Source of the DNA: Chloroflexi bacterium HGW-Chloroflexi-3
Lineage (GTDB): Bacteria; Chloroflexota; Anaerolineae; Anaerolineales; Anaerolineaceae
NCBI GenBank assembly: GCA_002842045.1
Contig: PHBX01000023.1
Location: 17,497 to 81,496 of the forward strand
Length of the DNA stretch: 64,000 nucleotides
Reading direction: 5' to 3'
Shown: piece by piece, positions 28,773 to 36,570 of the stretch
Position numbering within the stretch: position 1 is the first letter of the stretch
Layout of the letters: each line of letters starts with the position of its first letter
Translations under genes and position numbers: made by a program
Notes under the pieces: model-generated
The model's database searches: none
Told to the model about the DNA's origin: nothing
Seen by the model: the letters and a program-made list of their open reading frames with translations, nothing else

Positions 28773-29585
28773 TTAATTACCTTGCAATTTTGGTGCCCAA
28801 AACCTCACCCAATTCGAACTAATTTTTGTAACAAAATTTCTTTCAGGCTGTAATTGGTCCAATATACCTGAAGGTATAAATTTTGATTTCCCTTCTGAGA
28901 GATTTCTATCGACATGTCCAAATATTTTGGTTTTGAATTGATCGATTGGATGCAAAAGATCCGGATTTTTCCGTAAATCCAAACCGGATACCACCCAAAT
29001 TCTGGATGAAGCCCCATTAGCGAGCAACCATTCATAATTTAGGCGTGCTTGAATATCCATATGAGTGATTAATTCACTATCATCGATAAAAAGGATGGCT
29101 GCCGGACCATGATTTCTTCCTGTTAGTCTGCCATCCGCTTTCTTCGCGAGGTAATGTATCCAATCTTCCGCACTATTCTCATATTCACCGGACACACCTG
29201 CACAGTACGAATATTGAGGATCAAAATCTTGAATAGTTTCCATCCACTTTTCAGGATAATGGCTGATGGTTACGAATTGTAGACTGGTGGGCTGAGAATG
29301 AATAACCAGTGATTTCATCATTACAGTCATTAATTTACGAATGGATGGTAAATGATCATTTACTACTAAAATTGAACCTGGCCTTGGATCTTCAAGGTCA
29401 AAAAGAATCGGCATACCTCCGGATTTACCTAAAATTGCAGTTAATTCCGGAATATTCGGATGCTGATGAATCAATGCATCAAAAGAATAAGTCGAATCTG
29501 CATGTGAATTCTGATTCTTCTTGCTCAATTCGTTTTGGTAAAGTTTATTATTAAGAACTGTTTGGTGATAAATTACGTTTGTCAT
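28773..29585 (-). CDS. Degenerate FtsK/SpoIIIE-like P-loop protein
   Basis: A 270-residue protein. The segment LGKSGGMPILFDLEDPRPGSI followed by LVVNDHLPSIRKLM lines up with the FtsK motor block in which LGKDxxGxPVxxDL is followed by a Walker A loop, but here the loop (NDHLPSIRK) has lost GxxGxGKS. AAILFIDDSELI matches Walker B, and EWLLANGASSRIWVVSGLD matches the FtsK sensor-1 region. It is therefore an FtsK-family motor fold that probably does not hydrolyse ATP. Length is far shorter than FtsK and no membrane domain exists. The ATG at 29585 has GGAGGG upstream. Control looks tight: see 29596-29639. Confidence 0.6.
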   Translation of the reverse strand: MTNVIYHQTVLNNKLYQNELSKKNQNSHADSTYSFDALIHQHPNIPELTAILGKSGGMPILFDLEDPRPGSILVVNDHLPSIRKLMTVMMKSLVIHSQPTSLQFVTISHYPEKWMETIQDFDPQYSYCAGVSGEYENSAEDWIHYLAKKADGRLTGRNHGPAAILFIDDSELITHMDIQARLNYEWLLANGASSRIWVVSGLDLRKNPDLLHPIDQFKTKIFGHVDRNLSEGKSKFIPSGILDQLQPERNFVTKISSNWVRFWAPKLQGN

Positions 29586-29595
29586 CAGACCCTCC

Positions 29596-29639
29596 AGAAT
29601 ATTTGTTCTATTATAGAACATTTATTCTTATTTTGTCAA
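29596..29639 (-). promoter_or_regulatory. Consensus promoter with -10 inside a 33-bp palindrome (SOS-box-like)
   Basis: On the minus strand TTGACA (29639-29634), an 18-bp spacer and TATAAT (29615-29610) are both perfect consensus. The core TGTTCTATTATAGAACA (29604-29620) is a perfect palindrome centred on the -10 box. It extends to 29596-29628 with only two mismatched pairs. Each half also contains GAAC-N4-GTTC with one mismatch (29597-29608 and 29616-29627), the pattern of Gram-positive LexA boxes. A strong promoter masked by an operator fits a damage- or stress-induced unit. Confidence 0.7.
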
Positions 29640-29765
29640 GAGGGCAAATTTGTTGTATTCTTAAGCAGTAAAAAATATTTGTTAGGATTTTCATATGTCC
29701 AAATTTGAAAATACGTTAAAATTAACAAAGATTTAATTAATATCCGTTTCCTTGAGGAGGTTGCC

Positions 29766-30323
29766 GTGATAAAAGAAACAATCAAAGATGCTGAAACACG
29801 CATGAAGGGTGCAATAAACAGTCTTGAGGAAGATTTGAATGGGATTCGGACTGGACGAGCGCACCCCGCATTAATTGATAAACTTTTGGTTGAGTATTAC
29901 GGAGTTCCTACACAATTGAACCAATTATCAACAATAAGTGTTCCTGAACCACGACAACTGATGATCCGACCTTTCGATGCTTCTACTATTAAAATTATCG
30001 AACGGGCAATCATTGCTTCAGACCTTGGATTAACCCCTAACAATGATGGGAAAGTGATACGCTTGAATTTGCCTATTCTTACCGAAGCGAGGAGACGCGA
30101 TCTTGTTAAGGTAACCAATAATCGCCTGGAAGAAGCCCGAATTGCCTGCCGAAATGTTCGTCGCGATATTATCAAAGATTTGCGTGAATTTGAAAAAGAA
30201 AAATTAATCTCCGAGGATGAGTTAAAAAGAGCGGAAGACGAATTGCAAAAAGTGATCGATCGGTTTATAACAGAAATAGATAAAATCGGTGAAAGAAAAA
30301 CCGATGAGATAATGGAAGTATAA
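29766..30323 (+). CDS. frr: Ribosome recycling factor
   Basis: A 185-residue factor that splits post-termination ribosomes with EF-G. ERMKGAINSLEEDL-like start (here TRMKGAINSLEEDLNGIRTGRAHP), VPEPRQLMIRPFD, and LTEARRRDLVK are the standard conserved blocks; length is exactly typical. It starts with GTG behind a strong GAGGAGG. It leads an frr-uppS-cdsA operon; pyrH and tsf, usually just upstream, lie 9-11 kb away here. Confidence 0.97.
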   Translation: MIKETIKDAETRMKGAINSLEEDLNGIRTGRAHPALIDKLLVEYYGVPTQLNQLSTISVPEPRQLMIRPFDASTIKIIERAIIASDLGLTPNNDGKVIRLNLPILTEARRRDLVKVTNNRLEEARIACRNVRRDIIKDLREFEKEKLISEDELKRAEDELQKVIDRFITEIDKIGERKTDEIMEV

Positions 30324-30329
30324 AATTTG

Positions 30330-31070
30330 ATGGAGCCGAAATCAAGCACTCTGGAAGAATTACCAACCAATATACCGACCCATGTGGCAATCATCATGGA
30401 TGGAAATGGACGTTGGGCTCAAAAACGCGGATTACCTCGTCTGGCTGGTCATCGTGCAGGCACCGAAAACCTTCGAGAAATTATTAAAGCTTGTGTAGAA
30501 TTCGGTGTTAAATACCTTACGATTTATGCTTTCTCAACAGAAAATTGGGGACGTCCTGCGGAGGAAGTAGACGGATTAATGCACATACTTGAAGATGTAA
30601 TTGACCAGGAACTAGAAGAATTGCATCAACAAGGCGTACAGCTGGTTCATATCGGACAATTGGAAAGATTGGATCCCAGCTTACGAGATAAAGTGAAAAA
30701 ATCCATTGAACTCACAAAAGACAATCACCGTCTGACTGTTTGTATCGCCTGGAATTATGGTGGGCGTGATGAGATTGTATGCGCAATTAAACGCATTATT
30801 GAAGATGGTCTTAAACCTGAACAAATCTGTGATGATATCGTAAGTGATTATCTATTCACAACTGGTATTCCTGATCCTGATTTAATCATTCGAACTTCCG
30901 GAGAAATGAGAATTAGCAACTTTTTAATCTGGCAATCAGCTTATTCAGAATGGTATGTGACTCCAATTTTATGGCCAGATTTTAATCGTGATGAATTTCG
31001 GAAAGCTCTCATTGATTTTGGTCAACGAGAACGCCGGTATGGTCTGGTGTTTCCCTGTCAGGAAGATTGA
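30330..31070 (+). CDS. uppS: Undecaprenyl diphosphate synthase
   Basis: A 246-residue cis-prenyltransferase that makes the C55 lipid carrier for cell-wall building. The catalytic block HVAIIMDGNGRWAQKRG, the GHRAG block, YLTIYAFSTENWGRP, and the C-terminal PDPDLIIRTSGEMRISNFL with WQSAYSEWYVTP are intact. The ATG at 30330 directly follows a TTG that opens the longest frame. It follows frr by 6 bp. Confidence 0.97.
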   Translation: MEPKSSTLEELPTNIPTHVAIIMDGNGRWAQKRGLPRLAGHRAGTENLREIIKACVEFGVKYLTIYAFSTENWGRPAEEVDGLMHILEDVIDQELEELHQQGVQLVHIGQLERLDPSLRDKVKKSIELTKDNHRLTVCIAWNYGGRDEIVCAIKRIIEDGLKPEQICDDIVSDYLFTTGIPDPDLIIRTSGEMRISNFLIWQSAYSEWYVTPILWPDFNRDEFRKALIDFGQRERRYGLVFPCQED

Positions 31071-31077
31071 ACCAGGA

Positions 31078-31884
31078 ATGTTAATTACCCGGGTAAAAAC
31101 TGCACTTGTTCTTCTGGTTCTGGGTTTAACTGCAATCTACCTCAGTGGATGGACATATTTTTCGTTCATTACCATCATTTTATTATTAGCTGCACGCGAA
31201 TATTCTCATATCTATCACAAAGGTGGATTTCAACCAAATACAATAATTATTTTGGCTACTGTATCAGGCCTGGTATTATTCCGGTTTTTGTTTGATTTTC
31301 AGTACAATGACGCCATATTAGCATTGTCATTTCTGATCTCAATGGCAGTTCACACAATCCAAAATGAAAAAGGTCGTGAACAAGCTCCTCTTGATTTTGC
31401 GCTGACATTAAGTGCCATTATTTATTTTGGTTGGATTGGAAGTTACTTTATTTCAATTATGTTTTTACCAGAAGGACAATGGTGGTTATTACTATCTATT
31501 GCCATTATTGCGTTCGTCGATAGTGGAGCCTATTTTATCGGTAGTCGATTTGGAAAACATACATTAGCCCCCAGGGTAAGCCCTAAAAAAACCTGGGAAG
31601 GATATTTTGGTGGAGTCTTCTTTGGGGTATTAGGCGGAATTTCGATTGGACTGTTATTTCATCAATACGTTCCATCCATAAATTTGATTCATGGATTGAT
31701 ATTAGGTATTATCTTGAGCATCATTACACCTTTGGGTGACCTGGGTGAAAGCATGATTAAACGTCAATTTAAATTAAAGGATTCGAGTAACCTATTTCCC
31801 GGACATGGGGGGGCAATGGATCGAATAGATACCTGGGTTTGGGCTGTTTGTATCAGTTATTATTTAATCATCTGGATTTTTTAA
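31078..31884 (+). CDS. cdsA: Phosphatidate cytidylyltransferase
   Basis: A 268-residue integral membrane enzyme that converts phosphatidic acid and CTP to CDP-diacylglycerol. About eight hydrophobic segments are followed by the CDS signature SPKKTWEGYFGG and the metal-binding TPLGDLGESMIKRQFKLKDSS region ending GHGGAMDRID. The start at 31078 (MLITRVKTALVLL) behind AGGA is preferred over a longer frame that reads back through uppS. It ends the frr operon; dxr, often next in other genomes, is not here. Confidence 0.95.
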   Translation: MLITRVKTALVLLVLGLTAIYLSGWTYFSFITIILLLAAREYSHIYHKGGFQPNTIIILATVSGLVLFRFLFDFQYNDAILALSFLISMAVHTIQNEKGREQAPLDFALTLSAIIYFGWIGSYFISIMFLPEGQWWLLLSIAIIAFVDSGAYFIGSRFGKHTLAPRVSPKKTWEGYFGGVFFGVLGGISIGLLFHQYVPSINLIHGLILGIILSIITPLGDLGESMIKRQFKLKDSSNLFPGHGGAMDRIDTWVWAVCISYYLIIWIF

Positions 31885-31885
31885 A

Positions 31886-31921
31886 TACAAAGAGAGGTCC
31901 GATCAATGACTTCTCTTTGTA
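31886..31921. terminator. Bidirectional hairpin terminator
   Basis: TACAAAGAGAGGTC (31886-31899) pairs with GACTTCTCTTTGTA (31908-31921) across an 8-nt loop with one G-T pair. It sits between convergent cdsA and the SIMPL gene. T-runs are short on both sides, so it is a moderate terminator by eye. Confidence 0.72.
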
Positions 31922-31926
31922 GTAAT

Positions 31927-32640
31927 TTATTTCAGACTATAAACCAGATTTGCATCAGCTGAGATGATCATTTGTCCAGATGAAATCGGGGCTGCAGAAA
32001 ACCCTGCATAATAACCACCACCTTTTGCATCATAAACTGGCTGTGGATTACCATTTGAGTACACACTGATGTTTTGTACTTCTCCAAGGCTTATACCTGC
32101 CAGACTTGAAAGTTCCTGTGCTTTTTCTGTGGCATCCTGGATAGCCAAGCGCCGTGCCTCAGATTCAGCTTGCTTTCGATCTTCAATATCAAATGATATG
32201 CCGTTTATCTGATTTGCTCCACTTCGAACAACTGCATCCAAAATCTCACCCAAGCGATTCAAATCTCGTGCTTTTACGCTCACGGTGTTCTCAACCACAT
32301 ACTTTATTTCCATCGGTTGTCCATCCATGCCATAATTCTGATAAGGATACACATTGAACGCAGTGGTTTGAATATCCAGTGGATCTATGCCCATTTCGGA
32401 CAGAACCGATGAAATCGATTTTGCCTGCTTATTATTATCAGCTAATGCTGTTGCTACATCCAAAGCCTCACTTCTGGTTCCAATATTTATATAGGCAATA
32501 TCTGGAATAAGATACACTTCCCCTCGGCCTGATACAGACATTGTTCGTAAACTTTTTTCGTTTACTCCAACGGCTGAACATGAGCTCAAGATTACGGCCA
32601 ATAAAAAAAACAATGATACAAATAACATTTTTTTCTTCAT
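31927..32640 (-). CDS. SIMPL-domain (DUF541) lipoprotein
   Basis: A 237-residue exported protein. The N-terminus has a basic start, a hydrophobic stretch and a lipobox ending LSSC, so it is expected to be lipid-anchored on the outer face of the membrane. The body has the SIMPL/DUF541 pattern: SGRGEVYLIPDIAYINIG, then NNKQAKSISSVLSEMGI, TTAFNVYPY, VENTVSVKARDLNRLGEILDA, GANQINGISFDIED and the end QMIISADANLVYSL. Function of this family is poorly known; stress roles have been proposed. It is a single gene between two terminators. Confidence 0.88.
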   Translation of the reverse strand: MKKKMLFVSLFFLLAVILSSCSAVGVNEKSLRTMSVSGRGEVYLIPDIAYINIGTRSEALDVATALADNNKQAKSISSVLSEMGIDPLDIQTTAFNVYPYQNYGMDGQPMEIKYVVENTVSVKARDLNRLGEILDAVVRSGANQINGISFDIEDRKQAESEARRLAIQDATEKAQELSSLAGISLGEVQNISVYSNGNPQPVYDAKGGGYYAGFSAAPISSGQMIISADANLVYSLK

Positions 32641-32713
32641 ACTACCTCCAAAGGTGTTTTGTAATTATTTTTGTATACTTAAGACGAGGAATTAATAAAT
32701 AAGTTCCCAAATT

Positions 32714-32745
32714 AAAAAGGTTGCTGGAGATCCAACAACCTTTTT
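32714..32745 (-). terminator. Intrinsic terminator of the LiaF-like operon
   Basis: AAAAAGGTTGCTGG (32714-32727) pairs with CCAACAACCTTTTT (32732-32745) around a 4-nt loop, with one mismatched position. The minus strand continues into TTTTTAAT. It lies 18 bp past the stop of the 32764-33831 gene. Confidence 0.87.
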
Positions 32746-32763
32746 CAATACGAAAAAAATTTA

Positions 32764-33831
32764 TTAAGGATTAACGATTTTTAATGATCCTATTGGGAGA
32801 TTAATGTTTAAAACATAACCCTGGTCTATCCCGGAATTTTTTGAATAAATCAAATCACCTTCTCTCACAAAGCCATCACCCAGGGAAACACCGGTCATTC
32901 CAGAATCTAAATGGATCGTTACTGGAATTCCTTCCGGGATAATGATAACCATCTCACCTATAATGCACTCAAGCTCGGCAGAGAATTTATCACTTTTTGG
33001 CAAAGTAATTTCCACGGTTCCTATCACCAGTTTTGAATAAAGATTCTGAATATCAATTTCAGTTAAAGTAAGGGTCTGAATTCCAATAATCTGCTCGATA
33101 TTAATACTGAATGGCACATTTGTATTCAGTAAAAGGTCCCACGGAAATCCATTATTCATATTGGTAGACGGAAGGTAAACATTTCCAGAGGTGGATATTG
33201 AAATTTTTTGAGTTTGACCACTTAATTCTGATTCAATCTTGATTTCTTCATTATTTGACGCAAGAATCACACCTTCAATTAATTGATTTGTGAAATCACC
33301 TGAATTAATTGTTAATTTACCAACGATAGGTTTGATACCAAGCTCAGCTTGTTTTGCATTTCCCACCTCATAATTGATGGGATGTGAAATGGCATCTTTT
33401 GTGAGTGGTACTTGTAAAGCAAACCAAAATAAACCCAACACCAGTAAAATGGAAAATCCCACCCCAATCAAAGATCCGACAATTGAGCGACCACTGAAGA
33501 TGATTTCCAGACCTAAGGCAATAATTAATATTGGCCAAAAGTTGATAATAATCTGCAAGCTGCTCATCGAGAAAAAGCCAAAGTTTGCCAAAATTAATAT
33601 GGATCCAACCCCAAAATTGATAATTGCCCCGGTCCATTTTTGATTTAATAAATCATCAATACCACCAAAAACAAATATGATTGGCCAAAATCGAACAATC
33701 AAATTCCATCCGTTCCCAGGAAATAGATTGAGATTGGAGAGCAACAAAATTGCGCCAATAAATATGATTAATAACGGAAAAAAGATACTTCGATCTGATT
33801 TTCTAACAGTATATTTCGTATTTTCTGACAT
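32764..33831 (-). CDS. LiaF-like membrane protein with C-terminal toast-rack/LiaF domain
   Basis: A 355-residue protein. The N-terminal third has four hydrophobic segments, including two repeats of the W-P-hydrophobic pattern (IVRFWPIIFVFGGIDDLL and IINFWPILIIALGLEIIF) seen in the LiaI-LiaF transmembrane region. The rest is a beta-rich extracytoplasmic domain resembling the cell-wall-antibiotic response LiaF C-terminus. Such proteins tune envelope-stress signalling in Firmicutes; no LiaRS partner is nearby here. The ATG at 33831, behind TAGGAGG, is chosen over 33912. Confidence 0.75.
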   Translation of the reverse strand: MSENTKYTVRKSDRSIFFPLLIIFIGAILLLSNLNLFPGNGWNLIVRFWPIIFVFGGIDDLLNQKWTGAIINFGVGSILILANFGFFSMSSLQIIINFWPILIIALGLEIIFSGRSIVGSLIGVGFSILLVLGLFWFALQVPLTKDAISHPINYEVGNAKQAELGIKPIVGKLTINSGDFTNQLIEGVILASNNEEIKIESELSGQTQKISISTSGNVYLPSTNMNNGFPWDLLLNTNVPFSINIEQIIGIQTLTLTEIDIQNLYSKLVIGTVEITLPKSDKFSAELECIIGEMVIIIPEGIPVTIHLDSGMTGVSLGDGFVREGDLIYSKNSGIDQGYVLNINLPIGSLKIVNP

Positions 33832-33839
33832 GGTTCCTC

Positions 33840-34484
33840 CTAAGGTTGACTTTTTTGAACGAATGATCTGACAACCAGAAAAACACCAAACACGATCAAA
33901 ACCACTGCCCAAACCAGGCTGGATAAATTGAAATCCTCAAAGAAAGCAAAAATGCTGACAATGAACAAGATTCCAGCAGGAATTAATGGCCATTGTCGAT
34001 TTCCTTCCAGACCAGGCAAAATAGTCAATAAAGCAAATGTAAGAGCAATTCCCATCAGGAGCACACCACCGCCCTCAAACATTGTAAATCCATCCACAAG
34101 GATCGTTGCTGCCAAAGAAGCCATCACACCGGCCGGGATGATCGCCCACCAGAATTTCTTGTTCATTAAATAAACGCTCAAAAAGGCGATACTGATGGAA
34201 ATAAAAAATATGGATCCACCAATTTCATCCTGAAAATTTGGAAATACAGATGAAATTAGAATTAAGAACCCTAATCCAATCAGAACAACACCAGGAATAA
34301 TTGCCCACCAGGCATTTCGATTTTGGAAAAGATACACGATGAATGCTACACCAGCGAATGCAAACAGGACTCCCCACAATAGCCCACTAAACGGGATTAC
34401 GTTCAAAGAATCCAAAAATGAAGCAATTCCAACCAATACGAGTAACCCCCCTAACAGAATACGCCAATTATTTTTTAAGGTCAT
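33840..34484 (-). CDS. LiaI/LiaF-like integral membrane protein
   Basis: A 214-residue membrane protein of about seven to eight helices. Units of the form WWAIIPGVVLIGLGFL and WWAIIPAGVMASLAATIL recur, and the C-terminal LVWAVVLIVFGVFLVVRSF is another; this is the repeating LiaI-LiaF transmembrane region. It lacks the soluble domain of its downstream neighbour, which starts 8 bp after it, so the two form one operon. Function unknown. Confidence 0.75.
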   Translation of the reverse strand: MTLKNNWRILLGGLLVLVGIASFLDSLNVIPFSGLLWGVLFAFAGVAFIVYLFQNRNAWWAIIPGVVLIGLGFLILISSVFPNFQDEIGGSIFFISISIAFLSVYLMNKKFWWAIIPAGVMASLAATILVDGFTMFEGGGVLLMGIALTFALLTILPGLEGNRQWPLIPAGILFIVSIFAFFEDFNLSSLVWAVVLIVFGVFLVVRSFVQKSQP

Positions 34485-34621
34485 TTCTTACCTCTCACTT
34501 TCTGACAATTTTAATTAATTCCAAATATCCTTGAATTTATTCTCTTTTATTAATACGATTATTCTCCAAAAAAGTAGCATTTTAGTTTTATACAAAAACT
34601 ATACAATGTTCAGCTCCACAC
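34485..34621. other. Intergenic stretch between divergent units
   Basis: AT-rich sequence holding the unseen promoter of the minus-strand LiaF-like operon. No open frame, RNA gene or clear palindrome was found. Together with the cys leader it makes the longest gene-free interval of the window (34485-34847). Confidence 0.5.
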
Positions 34622-34649
34622 TTGACACATAAATTAAAAGCAATATAAT
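34622..34649 (+). promoter_or_regulatory. Consensus promoter of the cys leader and cysK-cysE
   Basis: TTGACA (34622-34627), a 16-bp spacer and TATAAT (34644-34649), both perfect. Transcription should start near 34656, giving a leader of about 190 nt with the peptide and hairpins described next. Confidence 0.82.
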
Positions 34650-34679
34650 AGGATAAATTAAATCGTATTTTGGAGATTT

Positions 34680-34721
34680 ATGAGATTAAATTGCATGTGT
34701 CTGAGGCGGGGCCCTTTATAG
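34680..34721 (+). CDS. 13-residue leader peptide with two Cys codons
   Basis: The frame ATG to TAG encodes MRLNCMCLRRGPL. GGAG lies 4 nt before the ATG. Cys codons TGC (34692-34694) and TGT (34698-34700) are codons 5 and 7 of 13. The stop codon (34719-34721) ends 5 nt before the antiterminator arm begins, so a ribosome at the stop would cover that arm, while one stalled on a Cys codon would not. This is the classic geometry of an amino-acid attenuation leader. Confidence 0.75.
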   Translation: MRLNCMCLRRGPL

Positions 34722-34726
34722 CCGTC

Positions 34727-34830
34727 GCCTGAGATAAACAGATAATTGACAGTCATCTATATCAGGCAGCGGTGTCAAGCCCCGCTCATTTTCACTTAAT
34801 CACCTGATAAACAGATGGCTGTATTTTTTT
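34727..34830 (+). terminator. Cysteine attenuator: mutually exclusive antiterminator and terminator hairpins
   Basis: Terminator: ACAGTCATCTATATCAGG (34749-34766) pairs with CCTGATAAACAGATGGCTGT (34803-34822), 10 bp plus 7 bp around a small internal loop, then A and seven T (34824-34830). Antiterminator: GCCTGA and AGAT of 34727-34743 pair with ATCT (34755-34758) and TCAGGC (34762-34767), using the same bases. The two outer arms are near-copies of each other (CCTGA-TAAACAGAT). GGCGGGGC (34705-34712) can also pair with GCCCCGCT (34779-34786), enclosing the antiterminator. Confidence 0.8.
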
Positions 34831-34847
34831 AAACCTAGGAGAAAAAT

Positions 34848-35780
34848 ATGAGAATAGCAAATAACATTACAGAATTGATTGGAAATACCCCTTTAGTACG
34901 CCTCAATAGATTAACAGAAGGGTTAAATGCAGAAGTTTTAGCAAAATTAGAATATTTCAATCCTGCCCATTCTGTCAAAGATCGAATTGGTGTAGCAATG
35001 ATTGACGCAGCGGAAAAAGCCGGATTAATCGACCAGAATTCAATTATTGTTGAACCCACCAGTGGCAATACTGGTATCGCGTTGGCATTTGTTTGCGCGG
35101 CCCGTGGATACAAATCCATCATCATCATGCCAGACACCATGTCCAAAGAACGACGAATGTTACTAAGGGCATTTGGTGCAGAATTAATCCTGACACCCGG
35201 AAGTGAAGGAATGCCTGGAGCGATTGCAAAAGCGAATGAATTAGCCGGAAATGATCCTCAGGTTTTTATTCCGCAGCAGTTTCAAAATCCAGCAAATCCG
35301 GATATACATCGGAAAACAACTGCCATTGAAATCATTAATGATACTGACGGCCATCTGGATTATTTTGTTTCTGGCGTTGGTACCGGCGGTACCATCACTG
35401 GTGTCGGAGAAGCTTTAAAACGTCACAACCCTGAAATAAAGGTGGTTGCCGTAGAACCATCGGACTCAGCTGTGCTGTCAGGTGGCGAAAAAGGTAAACA
35501 CCCCATTATGGGTATTGGTGCAGGTTTCATCCCGGATGTACTCAATACCAATATTTATGATGAGATCATTCAGGTGTCCGGACCAGATGCATTCGACACT
35601 GCTCGCAAAATGGCATCTCAGGAAGGTCTTTTGGTAGGTATATCCTCCGGTGCAGCTACCTGGGCAGCTTTACAAATAGCAAAACGACCTGAAGCGGTAG
35701 GAAAACGGATTGTGGTCATCATTCCATCTTTCGGTGAACGTTATTTGAGCACACCTTTATATGAGAATTTGCAGGATTAG
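34848..35780 (+). CDS. cysK: Cysteine synthase A (O-acetylserine sulfhydrylase)
   Basis: A 310-residue PLP enzyme that makes cysteine from O-acetylserine and sulfide. The PLP lysine lies in [11 protein letters not shown] (about residue 44), the substrate loop is [14 protein letters not shown], and the phosphate-binding [12 protein letters not shown] is intact. AGGAG precedes the ATG. It is the first gene after the cysteine-codon attenuator and is 7 bp from cysE, whose product makes its substrate, so operon logic supports the call. Confidence 0.96.
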   Translation: MRIANNITELIGNTPLVRLNRLTEGLNAEVLAKLEYFNPAHSVKDRIGVAMIDAAEKAGLIDQNSIIVEPTSGNTGIALAFVCAARGYKSIIIMPDTMSKERRMLLRAFGAELILTPGSEGMPGAIAKANELAGNDPQVFIPQQFQNPANPDIHRKTTAIEIINDTDGHLDYFVSGVGTGGTITGVGEALKRHNPEIKVVAVEPSDSAVLSGGEKGKHPIMGIGAGFIPDVLNTNIYDEIIQVSGPDAFDTARKMASQEGLLVGISSGAATWAALQIAKRPEAVGKRIVVIIPSFGERYLSTPLYENLQD

Positions 35781-35787
35781 GTGAAAA

Positions 35788-36540
35788 ATGAAAAATTTTA
35801 TAAATATTCTAAAATCAGATCTGGATTCGGTTTTAAGCCGTGATCCAGCTGCCCGAAATAAACTTGAAATTATCCTGCTATATTCCGGATTACATGCTGT
35901 CTGGTCTCACCGAATTGCTCATTGGTTTTGGACTCATAATCTCTATCTGATTGCCAGAGGGATATCACAACTATCCAGGTTCCTGACAGGGATTGAGATC
36001 CATCCTGGGGCAAAAATTGGAAATGGTTTCTTTATTGATCATGGCATGGGTGTTGTGATTGGAGAAACAGCTGAAGTAGGTGAAAATGTAACACTGTATC
36101 ATGGTGTCACATTGGGCGGTGTCAGTACTGAAAAAGGGAAGCGGCATCCCACCATCATGGATAATGTGGTCATAGGAGCCGGGGCAAAGGTGTTGGGTGC
36201 GATTGAAATTGGGGTGAGTAGCCGTGTAGGAGCGAATGCAGTTGTGGTCAACCCTGTGCCTGAAAATTCTGTGGTGGTTGGTGTACCTGGTCAAATCGTA
36301 AAAAGATCCAACCAGGTTGTCAGCACAAAACCAGATCTCCACCACGACTTATTGCCAGACACGATCGGAAAAACCATTGAAACAATTTTAGAACGCATGC
36401 AAAAAATGGAATCCAAAGTCAATATAATATCTCATTCGCATCCAATGTTATCAACACCAGAAAACGGAAACGGAAAAGAAAAGGTAAATATTCACGCCCC
36501 AGTTGATGGCATCTGGCAAGGAGAAGACTTCTCAATTTGA
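35788..36540 (+). CDS. cysE: Serine O-acetyltransferase
   Basis: A 250-residue acetyltransferase that makes O-acetylserine from serine and acetyl-Co[22 protein letters not shown] is the SAT start, followed by the hexapeptide-repeat beta helix with [40 protein letters not shown] and [19 protein letters not shown], including the catalytic His of [11 protein letters not shown]-terminal tail of about 50 residues beyond the core is Asn/His/Pro-rich and of unknown use. It follows cysK by 7 bp. Confidence 0.95.
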   Translation: MKNFINILKSDLDSVLSRDPAARNKLEIILLYSGLHAVWSHRIAHWFWTHNLYLIARGISQLSRFLTGIEIHPGAKIGNGFFIDHGMGVVIGETAEVGENVTLYHGVTLGGVSTEKGKRHPTIMDNVVIGAGAKVLGAIEIGVSSRVGANAVVVNPVPENSVVVGVPGQIVKRSNQVVSTKPDLHHDLLPDTIGKTIETILERMQKMESKVNIISHSHPMLSTPENGNGKEKVNIHAPVDGIWQGEDFSI

Positions 36541-36548
36541 TAATTCCG

Positions 36549-36570
36549 GGTTTTATTTTCGAATAAAACC
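36549..36570. terminator. Hairpin with TTCG loop between convergent genes
   Basis: GGTTTTATT (36549-36557) and AATAAAACC (36562-36570) form a perfect 9-bp stem closed by a TTCG tetraloop. It overlaps the end of the CAP-LysM gene. No T-run follows either side, so termination efficiency is uncertain. Confidence 0.5.

Noticed and set aside
34690..34830. SAM riboswitch or T-box leader before cysK
   Set aside because: The SAM-I core and the T-box AGGGTGG-type motif are absent, while a Cys-codon leader peptide with correctly placed hairpins explains the structure.
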